Assembly: GCA_050011815.1 (NCBI GenBank) | Contig: JBEKIJ010000010.1 | Coordinates: 124,001-188,000, forward strand | DNA length: 64,000 nt | Direction: 5' to 3' | DNA from: Chersky-840 sp050011815 | GTDB lineage: Bacteria; Actinomycetota; Acidimicrobiia; Acidimicrobiales; UBA8190 | Part shown: positions 25,434 through 34,393 of the stretch, piece after piece | Position numbering within the stretch: the first letter of the stretch is position 1 | How the letters are laid out: the number at the start of each line of letters is the position of its first letter | Notes under the pieces: generated by a model | The model's database searches: none | What the model was told of the DNA's origin: nothing | Seen by the model: the letters and a program-made list of their open reading frames with translations, nothing else | Made by a program: the position numbers and the translations under genes

Positions 25434-27731
25434 ATGAGCGAAAGAGAGCCAGTAGTGACGGCAACGAGTTCACGGCTAACAAGCCGCCCGCGATTGATCC
25501 CGATGATCATGGCTGTCGCCGCGTTGTTGTTGGGGACCGGTGGAACGCTCGTCGCCTTGAGCATGGCTTCGGTCGCATCTGCCGCATCGACCACCACACT
25601 CTCTCTGAGCTCGACGGCCGCCGGCGTGACATGTAACGACGCCAGCCCCACGGCACCTGTGTGCAGCAACGTCGCCGGCGGCGATGTGATCAACGTCACG
25701 GGGACGGGATTCGCCTCCGGAGCCGAGGCCTCGGTCGTCGAGTGCAACGACGACATCACGCAACCGCAGATCTTCTTCCTGGGCAACGACATCCCGGTGA
25801 GTTGCTCTCCCTTGTTCATCGTGACCGTCGGCTCCAAGGGAGCCGCCAAGGGCGTCCTCACCAGTTCCCACACCCTCACCCAGGGCACTGTCGGGCCGCC
25901 GGAGCCGAACTTGACCGACACCTGCAGCGAGACGACCCCGAGCACGACGACGATCACCGGGTGCACCACCAGCACCGAGACCGCCGACGCCGCCAGGTTC
26001 CCCTGCCCGCCCACCGCGGCACAGCAGGCCGCGGGTGACACCTGTGTGATCGCCATCGGCGACATCAACGGCGACCGGGCCATCGGGACCCTCCTCTTCA
26101 CCGGCGAGTCGCCGCCCTCGTCCACCACGACGACCGGGGCGGGTGGAACGACGACGACCACCGAGGCGCCCACCACCACGACCACGGGCGCGGGTGGAAC
26201 GACGACGACCACCGAGGCTCCCACCACCACCACGACCGAGGCTCCCACCACCACCACGACCGAGGCGCCCACCACCACGACCACGGGCGCGGGCGGAACG
26301 ACGACGACCACAACGGGTTCGTCCCCGGGACTCACGGGGGCCTATGAGCTCTACTGCCCGGGTACCCCGGTCGGAGACATCGTGCTCAACGACGTCACGA
26401 CTTCGGCGAGCCTCTCGCCGTCCGATCCAAGCTCGGGGCAGTCCTTTAGCGTCGACGGCTACCAGACGACGGTGAGTCTGCCCGCCTCGCTTGCCAGTGC
26501 CGCCGCGGCCGTTTCACCGGACCTCTCGGGCTCGGCCACGGCGCAGATCGACGCCAGTGGAGCCACTCCGGCGACGACACCTCAGGGCCCACTCACCTTC
26601 GACGTGACGATCCCGAGCCCCGTCCCCGATGACGGGGTGGCCTTGTCGCTGCCTTCCACGCCGGCGACCGTGAGCGGGTTCACAGCGACCGGTGGCCCTA
26701 TCGCGATCTCCGAGGACGCCAGCGCCAGCCTCAGCCTCACCGTGGCGGGCAGCCCCCTGGCGCTCACCTGCACGGCGTATCCCAATGACTCGGTGACACC
26801 GTCGGGCATCACCTCGACGGCTCCCACGGCCAGCTCGATCTCGCCGATCATCGCGTTGTCCGGCGGGGGTGGAGGCGGCACCACGACCACCACCACGGGC
26901 TCGAGCCAGGCACCGACGACTTTGACCGCCTCGCTGTCGGGCGGGGGGCAGAACGGCCCCACCATCACCGTGCCCAACGACACCACGGTGACGGACCAAG
27001 CCACGTTGAGCGGCGCCAACAGTTCGAGCGCGGGGGGAACGGTCACCTACCGGGTCTTCTCCCTGTCCTTCAGCTCGTTCCAGTTCTCCCACTTCAGCTC
27101 CTCGTGGCTGGGGTGGTGGTGGAACCCCATGTCCTCCAACGTCGGCAAGGTGGACGTCACGAACGGCTCGGTGCCCCCATCGAACCCCGTGACCCTCGGA
27201 CCCGGCGTCTACTTCTGGAGGGTCTCGTACTCCGGCGACCCGAACAACAGCCCCTCTCGGACTGAGTTGGGCTCACAGACCGAAGTCGTGCTTCCCCCGG
27301 CTAACTGTGGCTTCGGCTGGGAGTCGATGCGGTGCTTCATGTACTCGCACCCAGGGGGCTACGGCAACCACGGCTCGCCCGGGAACGGCGGCTTCGGATT
27401 CGGCAGCTTTGGCGGTAGTGGCGGCCAGGGCAACGGCTACGGGAACGGGAACGGGAACGGGAATGGCGGCCAGGGCAACGGCTACGGGAACGGGAACAGT
27501 GGCCAGGGCAACGGCTACGGGAACGGGAACAGTGGCCAGGGCAACGGCTACGGGAACGGGAACGGGAACGGGAACGGGAACGGGAACAGTGGCCAGGGCA
27601 ACGGCTACGGGAACGGGAACGGGAACGGGAACGGGAACAGTGGCCAGGGCAACGGCTACGGGAACGGGAAGAGCGGCCAGGGCTACGGGAACGGGAACGG
27701 CGGAGGCCAAGACAACAACCATTCGCACTAA
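25434..27731 (+). CDS. Large secreted protein with Thr/Pro/Glu linker and Gly/Asn/Tyr repeat tail
   Basis: 765 aa from ATG 25434 (GGGGGG upstream). A signal peptide or anchor near residues 22-50 is followed by: domain 1 (to about 225) with GDVINVTGTGF and paired Cys, resembling the neocarzinostatin-type Ig fold; a linker of repeated TTTTTEAP and GAGG blocks; domain 2 (about 300-480) beginning YELYCPGTPVGD; a second TTTT linker; domain 3 (about 500-620), an Ig-like fold with an unusual Phe/Ser/Trp loop; and a tail of GQGNGYGNGNG repeats ending in HSH. There is no sorting motif. Likely a surface or matrix protein; function unknown. Confidence 0.8.
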   Translation: MSEREPVVTATSSRLTSRPRLIPMIMAVAALLLGTGGTLVALSMASVASAASTTTLSLSSTAAGVTCNDASPTAPVCSNVAGGDVINVTGTGFASGAEASVVECNDDITQPQIFFLGNDIPVSCSPLFIVTVGSKGAAKGVLTSSHTLTQGTVGPPEPNLTDTCSETTPSTTTITGCTTSTETADAARFPCPPTAAQQAAGDTCVIAIGDINGDRAIGTLLFTGESPPSSTTTTGAGGTTTTTEAPTTTTTGAGGTTTTTEAPTTTTTEAPTTTTTEAPTTTTTGAGGTTTTTTGSSPGLTGAYELYCPGTPVGDIVLNDVTTSASLSPSDPSSGQSFSVDGYQTTVSLPASLASAAAAVSPDLSGSATAQIDASGATPATTPQGPLTFDVTIPSPVPDDGVALSLPSTPATVSGFTATGGPIAISEDASASLSLTVAGSPLALTCTAYPNDSVTPSGITSTAPTASSISPIIALSGGGGGGTTTTTTGSSQAPTTLTASLSGGGQNGPTITVPNDTTVTDQATLSGANSSSAGGTVTYRVFSLSFSSFQFSHFSSSWLGWWWNPMSSNVGKVDVTNGSVPPSNPVTLGPGVYFWRVSYSGDPNNSPSRTELGSQTEVVLPPANCGFGWESMRCFMYSHPGGYGNHGSPGNGGFGFGSFGGSGGQGNGYGNGNGNGNGGQGNGYGNGNSGQGNGYGNGNSGQGNGYGNGNGNGNGNGNSGQGNGYGNGNGNGNGNSGQGNGYGNGKSGQGYGNGNGGGQDNNHSH
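26117..26322 (+). repeat. Thr/Pro/Glu-coding repeat linker
   Basis: Imperfect repeats of about 21-45 bp code for TTTTTEAP and TGAGG units, all in the frame of the secreted protein. Copy number is likely to vary between strains by slippage or recombination. Confidence 0.8.
27424..27709 (+). repeat. Gly/Asn/Tyr/Gln-coding tail repeats
   Basis: Hexamers GGGAAC and a longer unit coding GQGNGYGNGNS are repeated about six times, keeping the reading frame. The DNA repeats are nearly identical, pointing to recent expansion. Confidence 0.85.
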
Positions 27732-27741
27732 CCGACGGGCG

Positions 27742-27779
27742 GGCGAGACCAGAGCACCGAGAGGGGCCTTGGTCTCGCC
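27742..27779 (+). terminator. Hairpin terminator after the secreted-protein gene
   Basis: GGCGAGACCA (27742-27751) pairs perfectly with TGGTCTCGCC (27770-27779) over an 18-nt loop, 10 bp after the stop codon. There is no T-tract, as is common in high-G+C actinobacteria. Confidence 0.55.
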
Positions 27780-27940
27780 GTAGCTCGAACCGGGAAGTCC
27801 TTCGCGGGCCACCTTTGCCCGAAGGTCACGCTGAGAACGCCGTACCGAGCCGGACGGGGTCGAACATCCGCGCTCCGGTCGGGGCCCGCCCAGCCGGGCC
27901 ATCGGCGGGACCCATTCCAGTCGCCGGAAAGCCGCGTCGG

Positions 27941-27946
27941 TAATAT
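27941..27946 (+). promoter_or_regulatory. -10 box of the liv operon and possible short leader ORF
   Basis: TAATAT lies 95 bp before livG. A 26-codon frame (ATG 27955 to TAG 28033-28035, starting MLGAAWQRRGE) begins 8 nt after it, so the transcript may open with a leaderless leader peptide. A GAAAC/GTTTC hairpin lies inside it. The -35 region is weak. Confidence 0.4.
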
Positions 27947-28041
27947 CTCGGGCGATGCTGGGGGCTGCGTGGCAACGGCGCGGGGAAACGCGGGGTTTCG
28001 TGCCCTTACAACCCCCCGGTCATTGCCCTAGGTAGCTCTTG

Positions 28042-28875
28042 GTGAGTGGAGCTCCCCGGCACCCCGAGAATGCGGGAAAGACACTCGTCGTCGACGAATT
28101 GAGTGTGGGATTCGGGGGTGTCATCGCCCTCGACCAGGTGTCGATGTCGGCGGGCCAAGGGGAGATCGTGGGTGTCATCGGACCCAACGGCGCCGGGAAG
28201 ACGACCCTGTTCAACGTCATCTCCGGGTTCGTTCGTCCCCACTCGGGAAGCCTCACCTATGACGGGACCCGGCTCCTCGAGCACCACCATCCCCACGATC
28301 TGACCAAGCTCGGGATCGCCCGGACTCTGCAAGGTGTCGGGCTCTGTGCGGGGCTGACCGTCCTCGAGAACGTCATGATCGGCGCCCAGAACGGGCTCCA
28401 CAGCGACCTCGGGTCTGCCTTTTTGGGTCTTTGGCGGTCGAGTCGAGAGGAGCAACGACTCAAGGTGCGCGCCGGCGAATTGCTTGAGGAGCTGGGCGTG
28501 GCCACTTACGCCCGACGCCTCCCGTCGACGCTTCCTTATCCCATCCAGAAGCGGACCGCGCTCGCTCGCGCCCTGATCGCAGAACCCAGCCTCCTCCTGC
28601 TCGACGAGCCGGCCAGCGGGCTCTCGAACGACGAGATGGCCGAGCTCGGGGCGATGATCCGGAGTCTCATGCCCCGAATGGGCGTGCTCCTTGTCGAGCA
28701 CCACATGGACTTGGTCATGTCCGTCTGCGACCGACTGGTCGTGCTGAACTTCGGCCAGGTGATCGCCGATGGATCACCTGAGTCCGTCCGGTCGAACCCG
28801 GAGGTCGCCACCGCCTATCTGGGGGATGAGGTCCATGCTTCGTGGACCTCGGCGGAGAAACCCGACAATGCTTGA
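28042..28875 (+). CDS. livG: Branched-chain amino acid ABC transporter ATPase (LivG type)
   Basis: 277 aa from GTG 28042 (a TTG sits one codon upstream). Walker A GPNGAGKTT, the LivG-type segment RTLQGVGLCAGLTVLENVMIG, and Walker B LLLLDEPASGLSNDEM are present, then the switch His in LLVEHHMD. The signature motif is weak: the usual LSGGQ is replaced by LPYPIQKR, as in some LivG proteins with a relaxed signature. It opens the livGFHMK operon and overlaps livF by 8 bp. With LivF it powers uptake of branched-chain amino acids or related amides. Confidence 0.88.
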   Translation: MSGAPRHPENAGKTLVVDELSVGFGGVIALDQVSMSAGQGEIVGVIGPNGAGKTTLFNVISGFVRPHSGSLTYDGTRLLEHHHPHDLTKLGIARTLQGVGLCAGLTVLENVMIGAQNGLHSDLGSAFLGLWRSSREEQRLKVRAGELLEELGVATYARRLPSTLPYPIQKRTALARALIAEPSLLLLDEPASGLSNDEMAELGAMIRSLMPRMGVLLVEHHMDLVMSVCDRLVVLNFGQVIADGSPESVRSNPEVATAYLGDEVHASWTSAEKPDNA

Positions 28876-29575
28876 GGTGAAAGACCTCTCGGTCTCCTAC
28901 GGACCCGTGGACGCACTCAAGTCGGTGACCTTCTCGGCACGACCCGGTGCGATCACGGCGGTCCTGGGCGCAAATGGCGCCGGGAAAACCACCCTTCTGC
29001 GCACCATCAGCGGCATGGTGAAACCGCGCACCGGAACCGTCTGTTTCGATGGAGAAGAGCTGTTGGGAAGGGCCATCGAGGACATCGCCCGACGGGCCGT
29101 CGCCCACGTACCAGAGGGCCGAGGCGTCATCGCCGAACTGACGGTGGAAGAGAATCTTCGACTTGCCACGCTCTGGTGCATGGGCCGCCGAGATCGGCAA
29201 GAGGCCATCGAGGCGACGTTCGAGCTCTTCCCCCGTCTTCGTGGCTTCCGGCGGCGTCACGCGTCGATGCTCTCGGGCGGTGAGCGCCAGATGTTGGTCA
29301 TCGGCCGGGCGCTGATCTCGCGCCCGAGATTGCTCCTGCTCGACGAACCGTCATTGGGGCTGGCTCCCCTCGTCACCGCCCAGCTCATGGCCCTGCTCCG
29401 GGACCACACCGAGGGAACGGATCTGACCGTCGTCTTGGTGGAGCAAAACGCCCGGAGCGCTCTCTCGGTCTCGCACCGGGCGGTGGTGCTCAACCTCGGC
29501 GAGGTCGTGGTCTCTGACGATGCGGCCGTGATCGCCGGCGACAGCGATCTCCGGCATCACTATCTCGGGTTTTAG
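28868..29575 (+). CDS. livF: Branched-chain amino acid ABC transporter ATPase (LivF type)
   Basis: 235 aa from ATG 28868, inside the end of livG; the longer upstream frame is discarded. Walker A is GANGAGKTTLLRTISG, the signature LSGGERQMLVIG, Walker B LLLLDEPSLGLAP and the H-loop VLVEQNARSAL. The run VPEGRGVIAELTVEENL is diagnostic of LivF. Downstream livH begins after 9 bp. Confidence 0.93.
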   Translation: MLEVKDLSVSYGPVDALKSVTFSARPGAITAVLGANGAGKTTLLRTISGMVKPRTGTVCFDGEELLGRAIEDIARRAVAHVPEGRGVIAELTVEENLRLATLWCMGRRDRQEAIEATFELFPRLRGFRRRHASMLSGGERQMLVIGRALISRPRLLLLDEPSLGLAPLVTAQLMALLRDHTEGTDLTVVLVEQNARSALSVSHRAVVLNLGEVVVSDDAAVIAGDSDLRHHYLGF

Positions 29576-29584
29576 GCGGTCGGA

Positions 29585-30463
29585 ATGGAACTTTTCATCA
29601 ATGTCACACTCGACGGCGTTGCCAACGGAATGATCTTCGCGGCACTGGCCCTGGCGCTGGTCCTGATCTTCCGCGCCACGCGCATCGTCAACTTCGCCCA
29701 AGGGGCGATGGGCATGATCACGACATTCATCGCCTCGAGCCTCCTCGGTCAGGGTGTCGGGTACTGGTGGGCCTTTCTCGCCGTGTTGGCCATCGGATTC
29801 GTGCTCGGGGCACTCGTCGAGCGCGTCCTCATTCGTCCCCTGCAGGGGAAGTCTGAGCTCAATCCGGTGATCGTGACCATTGGCCTGCTCGTGGTCCTGG
29901 AAGGCCTGGCCGGGACCATCTACGGCAATTCCAGCCGCGGCTTCCCCGCTGCGTATTCCCAGAGCGGGCTCACCGTCGGCCATACCAAGATCGCCTTCTC
30001 CCATTTCGACGTCTTCATCCTGGTGGCGGTTCTGGTCCTGATGACGGGCACCCTGGTGCTCTTCCGGGCCACCACCCTCGGTCTCCGGATGAGGGCTTCA
30101 GCCTTCGCCGGCGAGATCTCGAGACTCCTCGGCGTGCGCGTGGGCTTGCTGCTGACCCTGGGCTGGGCCTTGGCCGGGGTGGCGGGGTCCCTGGCCGGAC
30201 TGCTGGTGGCGCCGACCAGCTCCTTCGGTCCGTACTTCATGGACCTGGTCCTGGTGTACGCCTTCACCGCCGCGGTCATCGGAGGCCTCGAGAGTCCCCT
30301 GGGCGCCTTGATCGGCGGACTCATCACCGGGCTCTGCATCTCCTATGTCGGGGGGTACCTGGGCTCGGGACTCCAGCCCCTGGGCGCATTGGTCCTGCTG
30401 ATGGTGGCGCTCATGGCCCGGCCCGAGGGAATCTTCGCCAGACCGGCGGCCAGGAGGGTGTGA
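29585..30463 (+). CDS. livH: Branched-chain amino acid ABC transporter permease (LivH type)
   Basis: 292 aa, about eight membrane helices. Diagnostic sequence is GMIFAALALALVLIFRATRIVNFAQGAMG near the N-terminus and the EAA-like loop with LLGVRVGLLLTLGWALAG. The family's last cytoplasmic loop ends GLESPLGALIGGL. The stop overlaps the livM start. Confidence 0.92.
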   Translation: MELFINVTLDGVANGMIFAALALALVLIFRATRIVNFAQGAMGMITTFIASSLLGQGVGYWWAFLAVLAIGFVLGALVERVLIRPLQGKSELNPVIVTIGLLVVLEGLAGTIYGNSSRGFPAAYSQSGLTVGHTKIAFSHFDVFILVAVLVLMTGTLVLFRATTLGLRMRASAFAGEISRLLGVRVGLLLTLGWALAGVAGSLAGLLVAPTSSFGPYFMDLVLVYAFTAAVIGGLESPLGALIGGLITGLCISYVGGYLGSGLQPLGALVLLMVALMARPEGIFARPAARRV

Positions 30464-31509
30464 TGACCCCCCGGCACTCGCTTCTCCGAGGCGTCCGCTT
30501 GCCCAGTCAGCCCCTGGCTCGTCATCTGATCCTCGCGCTGGGCGGCGCCGCCATCCTCTATCTCATCACCTCGTCACTCAGCCCCTACAACGACTTCGAG
30601 GTCGGCGAGATCGCCTTGTATGTCATCGCCCTAGCCGGCCTCAGTCTCTTGACGGGTGTCAATGGGCAGATCTCTCTCGGTCATGGGGCATTCATGGCCG
30701 TGGGGGCCTACACCGTCGCCCTGCTCATGACCCACACCCATCTCAACTTCATCATCGAGCTGCTGGCGTCCATCGGCTCAGCCGCGCTCTTGGGTCTCGT
30801 GATCGGGATCCCCGCCACCCGACTGAAGGGGCCGTACCTAGCCGGGATGACCTTGCTGCTCGCACTGGCTCTCCCCCCCGTCGCAGACAAGTGGAGCACG
30901 ACCTTCGGCGGTGATCAGGGTCTCTCCACGACGGTGCCCACCGCACCGGGGACCGTCAATCCCGAAGAGTGGCTGGCATGGATCCAGATCATCGGGGCCT
31001 TGCTCACCTTCGTATTGCTGGCCAATCTTCTTCAGAGCCGCTACGGACGCGCCTTCCGAGCGGTCCGAGACGACGAGGTGGCGGCATCGCTGGCCGGAAT
31101 ACACGTGGCTCGCACGAAGGTCACGGCATTCGTGATCAGCGCAGCGTGTGCCGGGTTGGCCGGCGCCTTCCTCGGCCTATCCACCGGTGTGGTGAATACG
31201 GGCGAGTTTCCCCTCACCCTCTCCATTCAGCTTCTGGCAGCCATGGTGCTCGGGGGGACGGGCACGCTGGTGGGCATGTGGTGGGGGGCGGTCCTGCTCG
31301 TGTACCTCCCGCAGTGGTCGACGTCGCTCTCGGGGAATTTCAACCTCGGGAGCGGTGCCAGCGCCTACCTCGCCACCATCATCTTCGGCGTCGTCTTGAT
31401 CGTGGTGATGATCGCAGCACCCACTGGCCTCCAAGGGGGCCTACGGTGGGCGTGGCGCCACGTCCCGAGGTTCGGCTCGGGCTCGAGCGCCGGTTCCCTC
31501 CGGGTGTGA
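30460..31509 (+). CDS. livM: Branched-chain amino acid ABC transporter permease (LivM type)
   Basis: 349 aa from GTG 30460 (ATG 30463 is equally possible). About ten membrane helices with LivM landmarks: LSLLTGVNGQISLGHGAFMAVGAY, the AFRAVRDDEVAASLAGIHVARTK loop and LGGTGTLVGMWWGA. It overlaps livH and is followed after 106 bp by the binding-protein gene. Confidence 0.93.
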   Translation: MMTPRHSLLRGVRLPSQPLARHLILALGGAAILYLITSSLSPYNDFEVGEIALYVIALAGLSLLTGVNGQISLGHGAFMAVGAYTVALLMTHTHLNFIIELLASIGSAALLGLVIGIPATRLKGPYLAGMTLLLALALPPVADKWSTTFGGDQGLSTTVPTAPGTVNPEEWLAWIQIIGALLTFVLLANLLQSRYGRAFRAVRDDEVAASLAGIHVARTKVTAFVISAACAGLAGAFLGLSTGVVNTGEFPLTLSIQLLAAMVLGGTGTLVGMWWGAVLLVYLPQWSTSLSGNFNLGSGASAYLATIIFGVVLIVVMIAAPTGLQGGLRWAWRHVPRFGSGSSAGSLRV

Positions 31510-31615
31510 GGGCGTGGAGACATTCGTGCAGGCAATAGAGAGCGGAGGGCAGATCCCCTCATCAGGCGAGAGACAGTGGTGATCAGTGACATACGCGATG
31601 AGAAAGGGAGAAACG

Positions 31616-33025
31616 ATGAGACATAAGGGTCCCACCCTTGTCGGCAGGTATACGCGGGTCCTCGCGACCGGAGTCCTGGGAATCGCGCTGGGGGCGACGT
31701 TGCTGTCGGCCTGTAGTTCGTCTCCGAAGACGACCCCGACCGCGGCGTCGGCGCCGGGAGTCACTTCCAACAGCATCACCCTTGGAGCCACCGTGCCCCT
31801 CACGGGACCGGCCGCCCCGGGATACGACGAAATCGCCCCGGCCATGGACGCCGTGTTCGACTGGGTCAACGCCCACGGCGGCGTCCACGGCCGCAAGATC
31901 CACTACACCTACCTCGATGACGGGTACAACCCTGCGAACACCGCGACACTGACCCGCAAGCTCGTCCTCCAGGACAACGTCTTCGCCGATGTCGGGTCAC
32001 TCGGAACCCCCACCCAATCCGCGGTGCAGAGCTTCTTGAACACCCAGAAGGTGCCGCAACTGTTCATCGAGTCGGGGTGCAATTGCTGGAGCGATCCCAC
32101 CTTTCCCGAGAGCTCGGGATGGCAGCCCCCGTACACTGTCGAAGGGAAGATCCTCGGCACCTACATCAAGGCCAACTTCGCGGGAAAGAAGATCGGCTAC
32201 CTGTACCAGGGTGACGAGTTCGGCCAGGACTTCGTGAAGGGGCTCGACATGGAGATCCCCTCGGCGTCGGTGGTGTCGCGCCAGACCTATGACGCCGCCA
32301 CACTGGCGGGACCGCTGTCCAACCAAATTGCGGCGCTGAAGGCCGCGGGAGCGCAGGTCGTGGTCATGGCCACGATCCCTGCGGCGACCGCCCTGGCCAT
32401 GCTCCCCGGAGCCGCCATCGGCTATCTGCCCCAGTACGTCCTCTCCAATGTCGGCGCTGACCCCCCCACCGTGGGCCCCCTGCTGTCGTCGTTCACCCAG
32501 AAAGGTGGCGGAAGCGCGGCAGAAGCCAAGGCCGCCACAGGCCTCTTGAACGGAGTGATCACCGACGCCTACTTCGCGCCGGAGTCCGACGTGTCGAATC
32601 CGTGGGTGCAGGTCGAGAAGAAACTGCTGCAGGACTACGCACCCAGCCTCTATGCCAAGTCGGGGCTAGACGGAAACACCCAGTACGGCGTGGCTTTGGC
32701 GTACACGGTCGTCCAGGCTCTGCAGGCCGCCGGGAAGAACCTGACCCGGGCGGGGTTGCTGGCGGCCGTGGCCAAGTCCGGGAAGACCTTCGTCACCCCC
32801 GGGTTCGTGCCCCTGTCGTATTCGAGCACCGTCCACTACGGCTTCCAAGGAGCCGAGGTCATCAAGCTGAGCAGCACCGCCCCACCCGCCGTCACTCCCT
32901 CGGGTACCTGGATCGGTGCCACCCCGGTCGGTCCGGTGGAGGTGACCAATGTGGGATCGGGTCCCGTCACGAAGTACACGGGCCCGACCTCGACCCCACC
33001 CAAGAGCTTGGTGTCGACCTCCTAG
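31616..33025 (+). CDS. livK: Substrate-binding lipoprotein of the Liv-type ABC transporter
   Basis: 469 aa from ATG 31616 (AAAGGGAG upstream). The lipobox LLSACSSS near residue 38 marks a lipoprotein. The Peripla_BP_6 fold is evident: ITLGATVPLTGPAAPGYDE, RKIHYTYLDDGYNP, then GKKIGYLYQGDEFGQDFVKG. Cys in SGCNCWSD is unusual. As the last gene of the operon it supplies ligand specificity; Liv-type proteins bind branched amino acids, amides, urea or aromatic acids and the ligand cannot be read from sequence. Confidence 0.9.
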   Translation: MRHKGPTLVGRYTRVLATGVLGIALGATLLSACSSSPKTTPTAASAPGVTSNSITLGATVPLTGPAAPGYDEIAPAMDAVFDWVNAHGGVHGRKIHYTYLDDGYNPANTATLTRKLVLQDNVFADVGSLGTPTQSAVQSFLNTQKVPQLFIESGCNCWSDPTFPESSGWQPPYTVEGKILGTYIKANFAGKKIGYLYQGDEFGQDFVKGLDMEIPSASVVSRQTYDAATLAGPLSNQIAALKAAGAQVVVMATIPAATALAMLPGAAIGYLPQYVLSNVGADPPTVGPLLSSFTQKGGGSAAEAKAATGLLNGVITDAYFAPESDVSNPWVQVEKKLLQDYAPSLYAKSGLDGNTQYGVALAYTVVQALQAAGKNLTRAGLLAAVAKSGKTFVTPGFVPLSYSSTVHYGFQGAEVIKLSSTAPPAVTPSGTWIGATPVGPVEVTNVGSGPVTKYTGPTSTPPKSLVSTS

Positions 33026-33045
33026 CCATTGCCGGCGAGGCTCAT

Positions 33046-33088
33046 CGATGCACCGACGGCGGAGAATCCCTCCGCCGTCGGTGCATCG
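33046..33088. terminator. 19-bp perfect hairpin, probable bidirectional terminator
   Basis: Bases 33046-33064 pair perfectly with 33070-33088 over a 5-nt loop (AATCC), just 20 bp after livK and 26 bp before the end of the convergent gene. The stem contains CACCGACGGCGGA. There is no T-tract on either side. Confidence 0.75.
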
Positions 33089-33114
33089 GCGGCACTGCGC
33101 ACGGCCGTCATGAA

Positions 33115-34266
33115 CTACCGAGGAACAACCACCCGTGGTGGGGAATTCGCCAATTCGGCGGCGTCGCCTTCAAGCTGCGCCGGTGGCCCCGCTGAGCGGC
33201 GACTCAACAAGGCCAGCATCAGGCTGCCGATGGCAGCGACCAGCCAGCACGTGATGGCTCGGTAGACGATCGTGGCCAGCAGGGCGCCGCTGAATCCCGC
33301 GCCGGCGAGGGCGAAGGCGCCGATCATGCCACCTTCGACGAACCCCACTCCCCCGGGTACCGGCGCCAGGCTGCCCGCCACCTGGGCGGTGGCATAGGCG
33401 AAGAGCACCGCCCGCCAGGGAACCGGGAGCCCGAGCAGGCCGAACGCCCCTATGAGCACAAAGACGTCCATGGCCCAATTGGCCACGCTGAAACCGAGCA
33501 CGAAGACCCCGCCGGGAACCGTCGTCCGGAACTGCACGACGCCGGCCGTCTTCTCGGCCACCTTCCGCACGAACCGCAGGCCCCGGCGTGCCTGGTGCCG
33601 CTCCAGCCACCGGGTGAGGGCGGACAGGTTGTGGACCGCCGCCACGACGCCTACGGCCCCTCCGATGAGCGCGCCCGCACAGCCCACGAACTCCCCCGGG
33701 TCCAAGAACCCCGCCACTTCGGCGCCCACCAGCAGAAGCAGCAGGATCGAGACGGTGGCCGCGAAGCCGCCCGCCAGCACGGCCCACAGCGCCAGCGGCA
33801 TGGGGATCTCGCGCCGCCGATACTGCTTGACCAGCCACCCGCTGGCCGGCGCCGTGCCTCCGGGCACGAGATTGGTCAATCCCGTTGCCGCCACGGCCAG
33901 GGCCACCATGGTGCGCCGTGTCAGGCGGGCACCCCCCGCCAGCAGCAAGAAGCGCTGGACCATGGCGTAGCAGACGAAGGAGACCGCCTCGGCTCCGAGG
34001 GCCAACAAGAGCCAGGGAAAGCGACCCCAGCTGAAGCGTCTGTAGGCGGTGACCAGGTCGTGCTCGGTCGAGTGCAGCCGGGTGACAAGGACCACCAGGG
34101 CGGTGACGACAAGCACCGCCAGGAACACCGGGCTGCGGATGAAGGCCAGTCGACGGTGCTGAACCTTGGGGTGCGAGTCTTCGCTCACCGTGAGCCCCCC
34201 GCCGCCAGAGACGTCGGGAGGCGGTGAGATGGGTTCGGTATGAGACATCGACGTGCCGCGCTCCAC
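33115..34266 (-). CDS. Flippase-like integral membrane protein (LPG synthase TM/UPF0104 family)
   Basis: 383 aa with about eight membrane helices after a polar N-terminus of 50 residues. Signature segments are TGLTNLVPGGTAPASGWLVKQYRRRE, AAVHNLSALTRWLE and AQVAGSLAPVPGGVGFVEGGMIG; the last is the typical PGGxGxxE motif of this family. Family members move lipid-linked molecules across the membrane. GTG 34266 and ATG 34248 are both possible starts. It is convergent with the liv operon across a hairpin. Confidence 0.82.
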   Translation of the reverse strand: MERGTSMSHTEPISPPPDVSGGGGLTVSEDSHPKVQHRRLAFIRSPVFLAVLVVTALVVLVTRLHSTEHDLVTAYRRFSWGRFPWLLLALGAEAVSFVCYAMVQRFLLLAGGARLTRRTMVALAVAATGLTNLVPGGTAPASGWLVKQYRRREIPMPLALWAVLAGGFAATVSILLLLLVGAEVAGFLDPGEFVGCAGALIGGAVGVVAAVHNLSALTRWLERHQARRGLRFVRKVAEKTAGVVQFRTTVPGGVFVLGFSVANWAMDVFVLIGAFGLLGLPVPWRAVLFAYATAQVAGSLAPVPGGVGFVEGGMIGAFALAGAGFSGALLATIVYRAITCWLVAAIGSLMLALLSRRSAGPPAQLEGDAAELANSPPRVVVPR

Positions 34267-34393
34267 TCTCTCCCCCAGGAGAGATGTACCCGATGCCCCA
34301 CAGAACTAAGCCCCCGACCCTACCAGCCAATCTCGAACCTACTGGGAGCTGCGCGGAACGTCCTCCGGCGACGCCCAGGCAAAGGACGGACGC

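Noticed and set aside
25232..26335. Minus-strand ORF rich in Val-Val-Gly repeats
   Set aside because: It is the reverse of the Thr-coding repeats of the secreted protein; no start context.
27273..27902. Minus-strand ORF with Val-Pro-Val-Pro repeats
   Set aside because: Mirror of the Gly/Asn repeat tail; a shadow frame.
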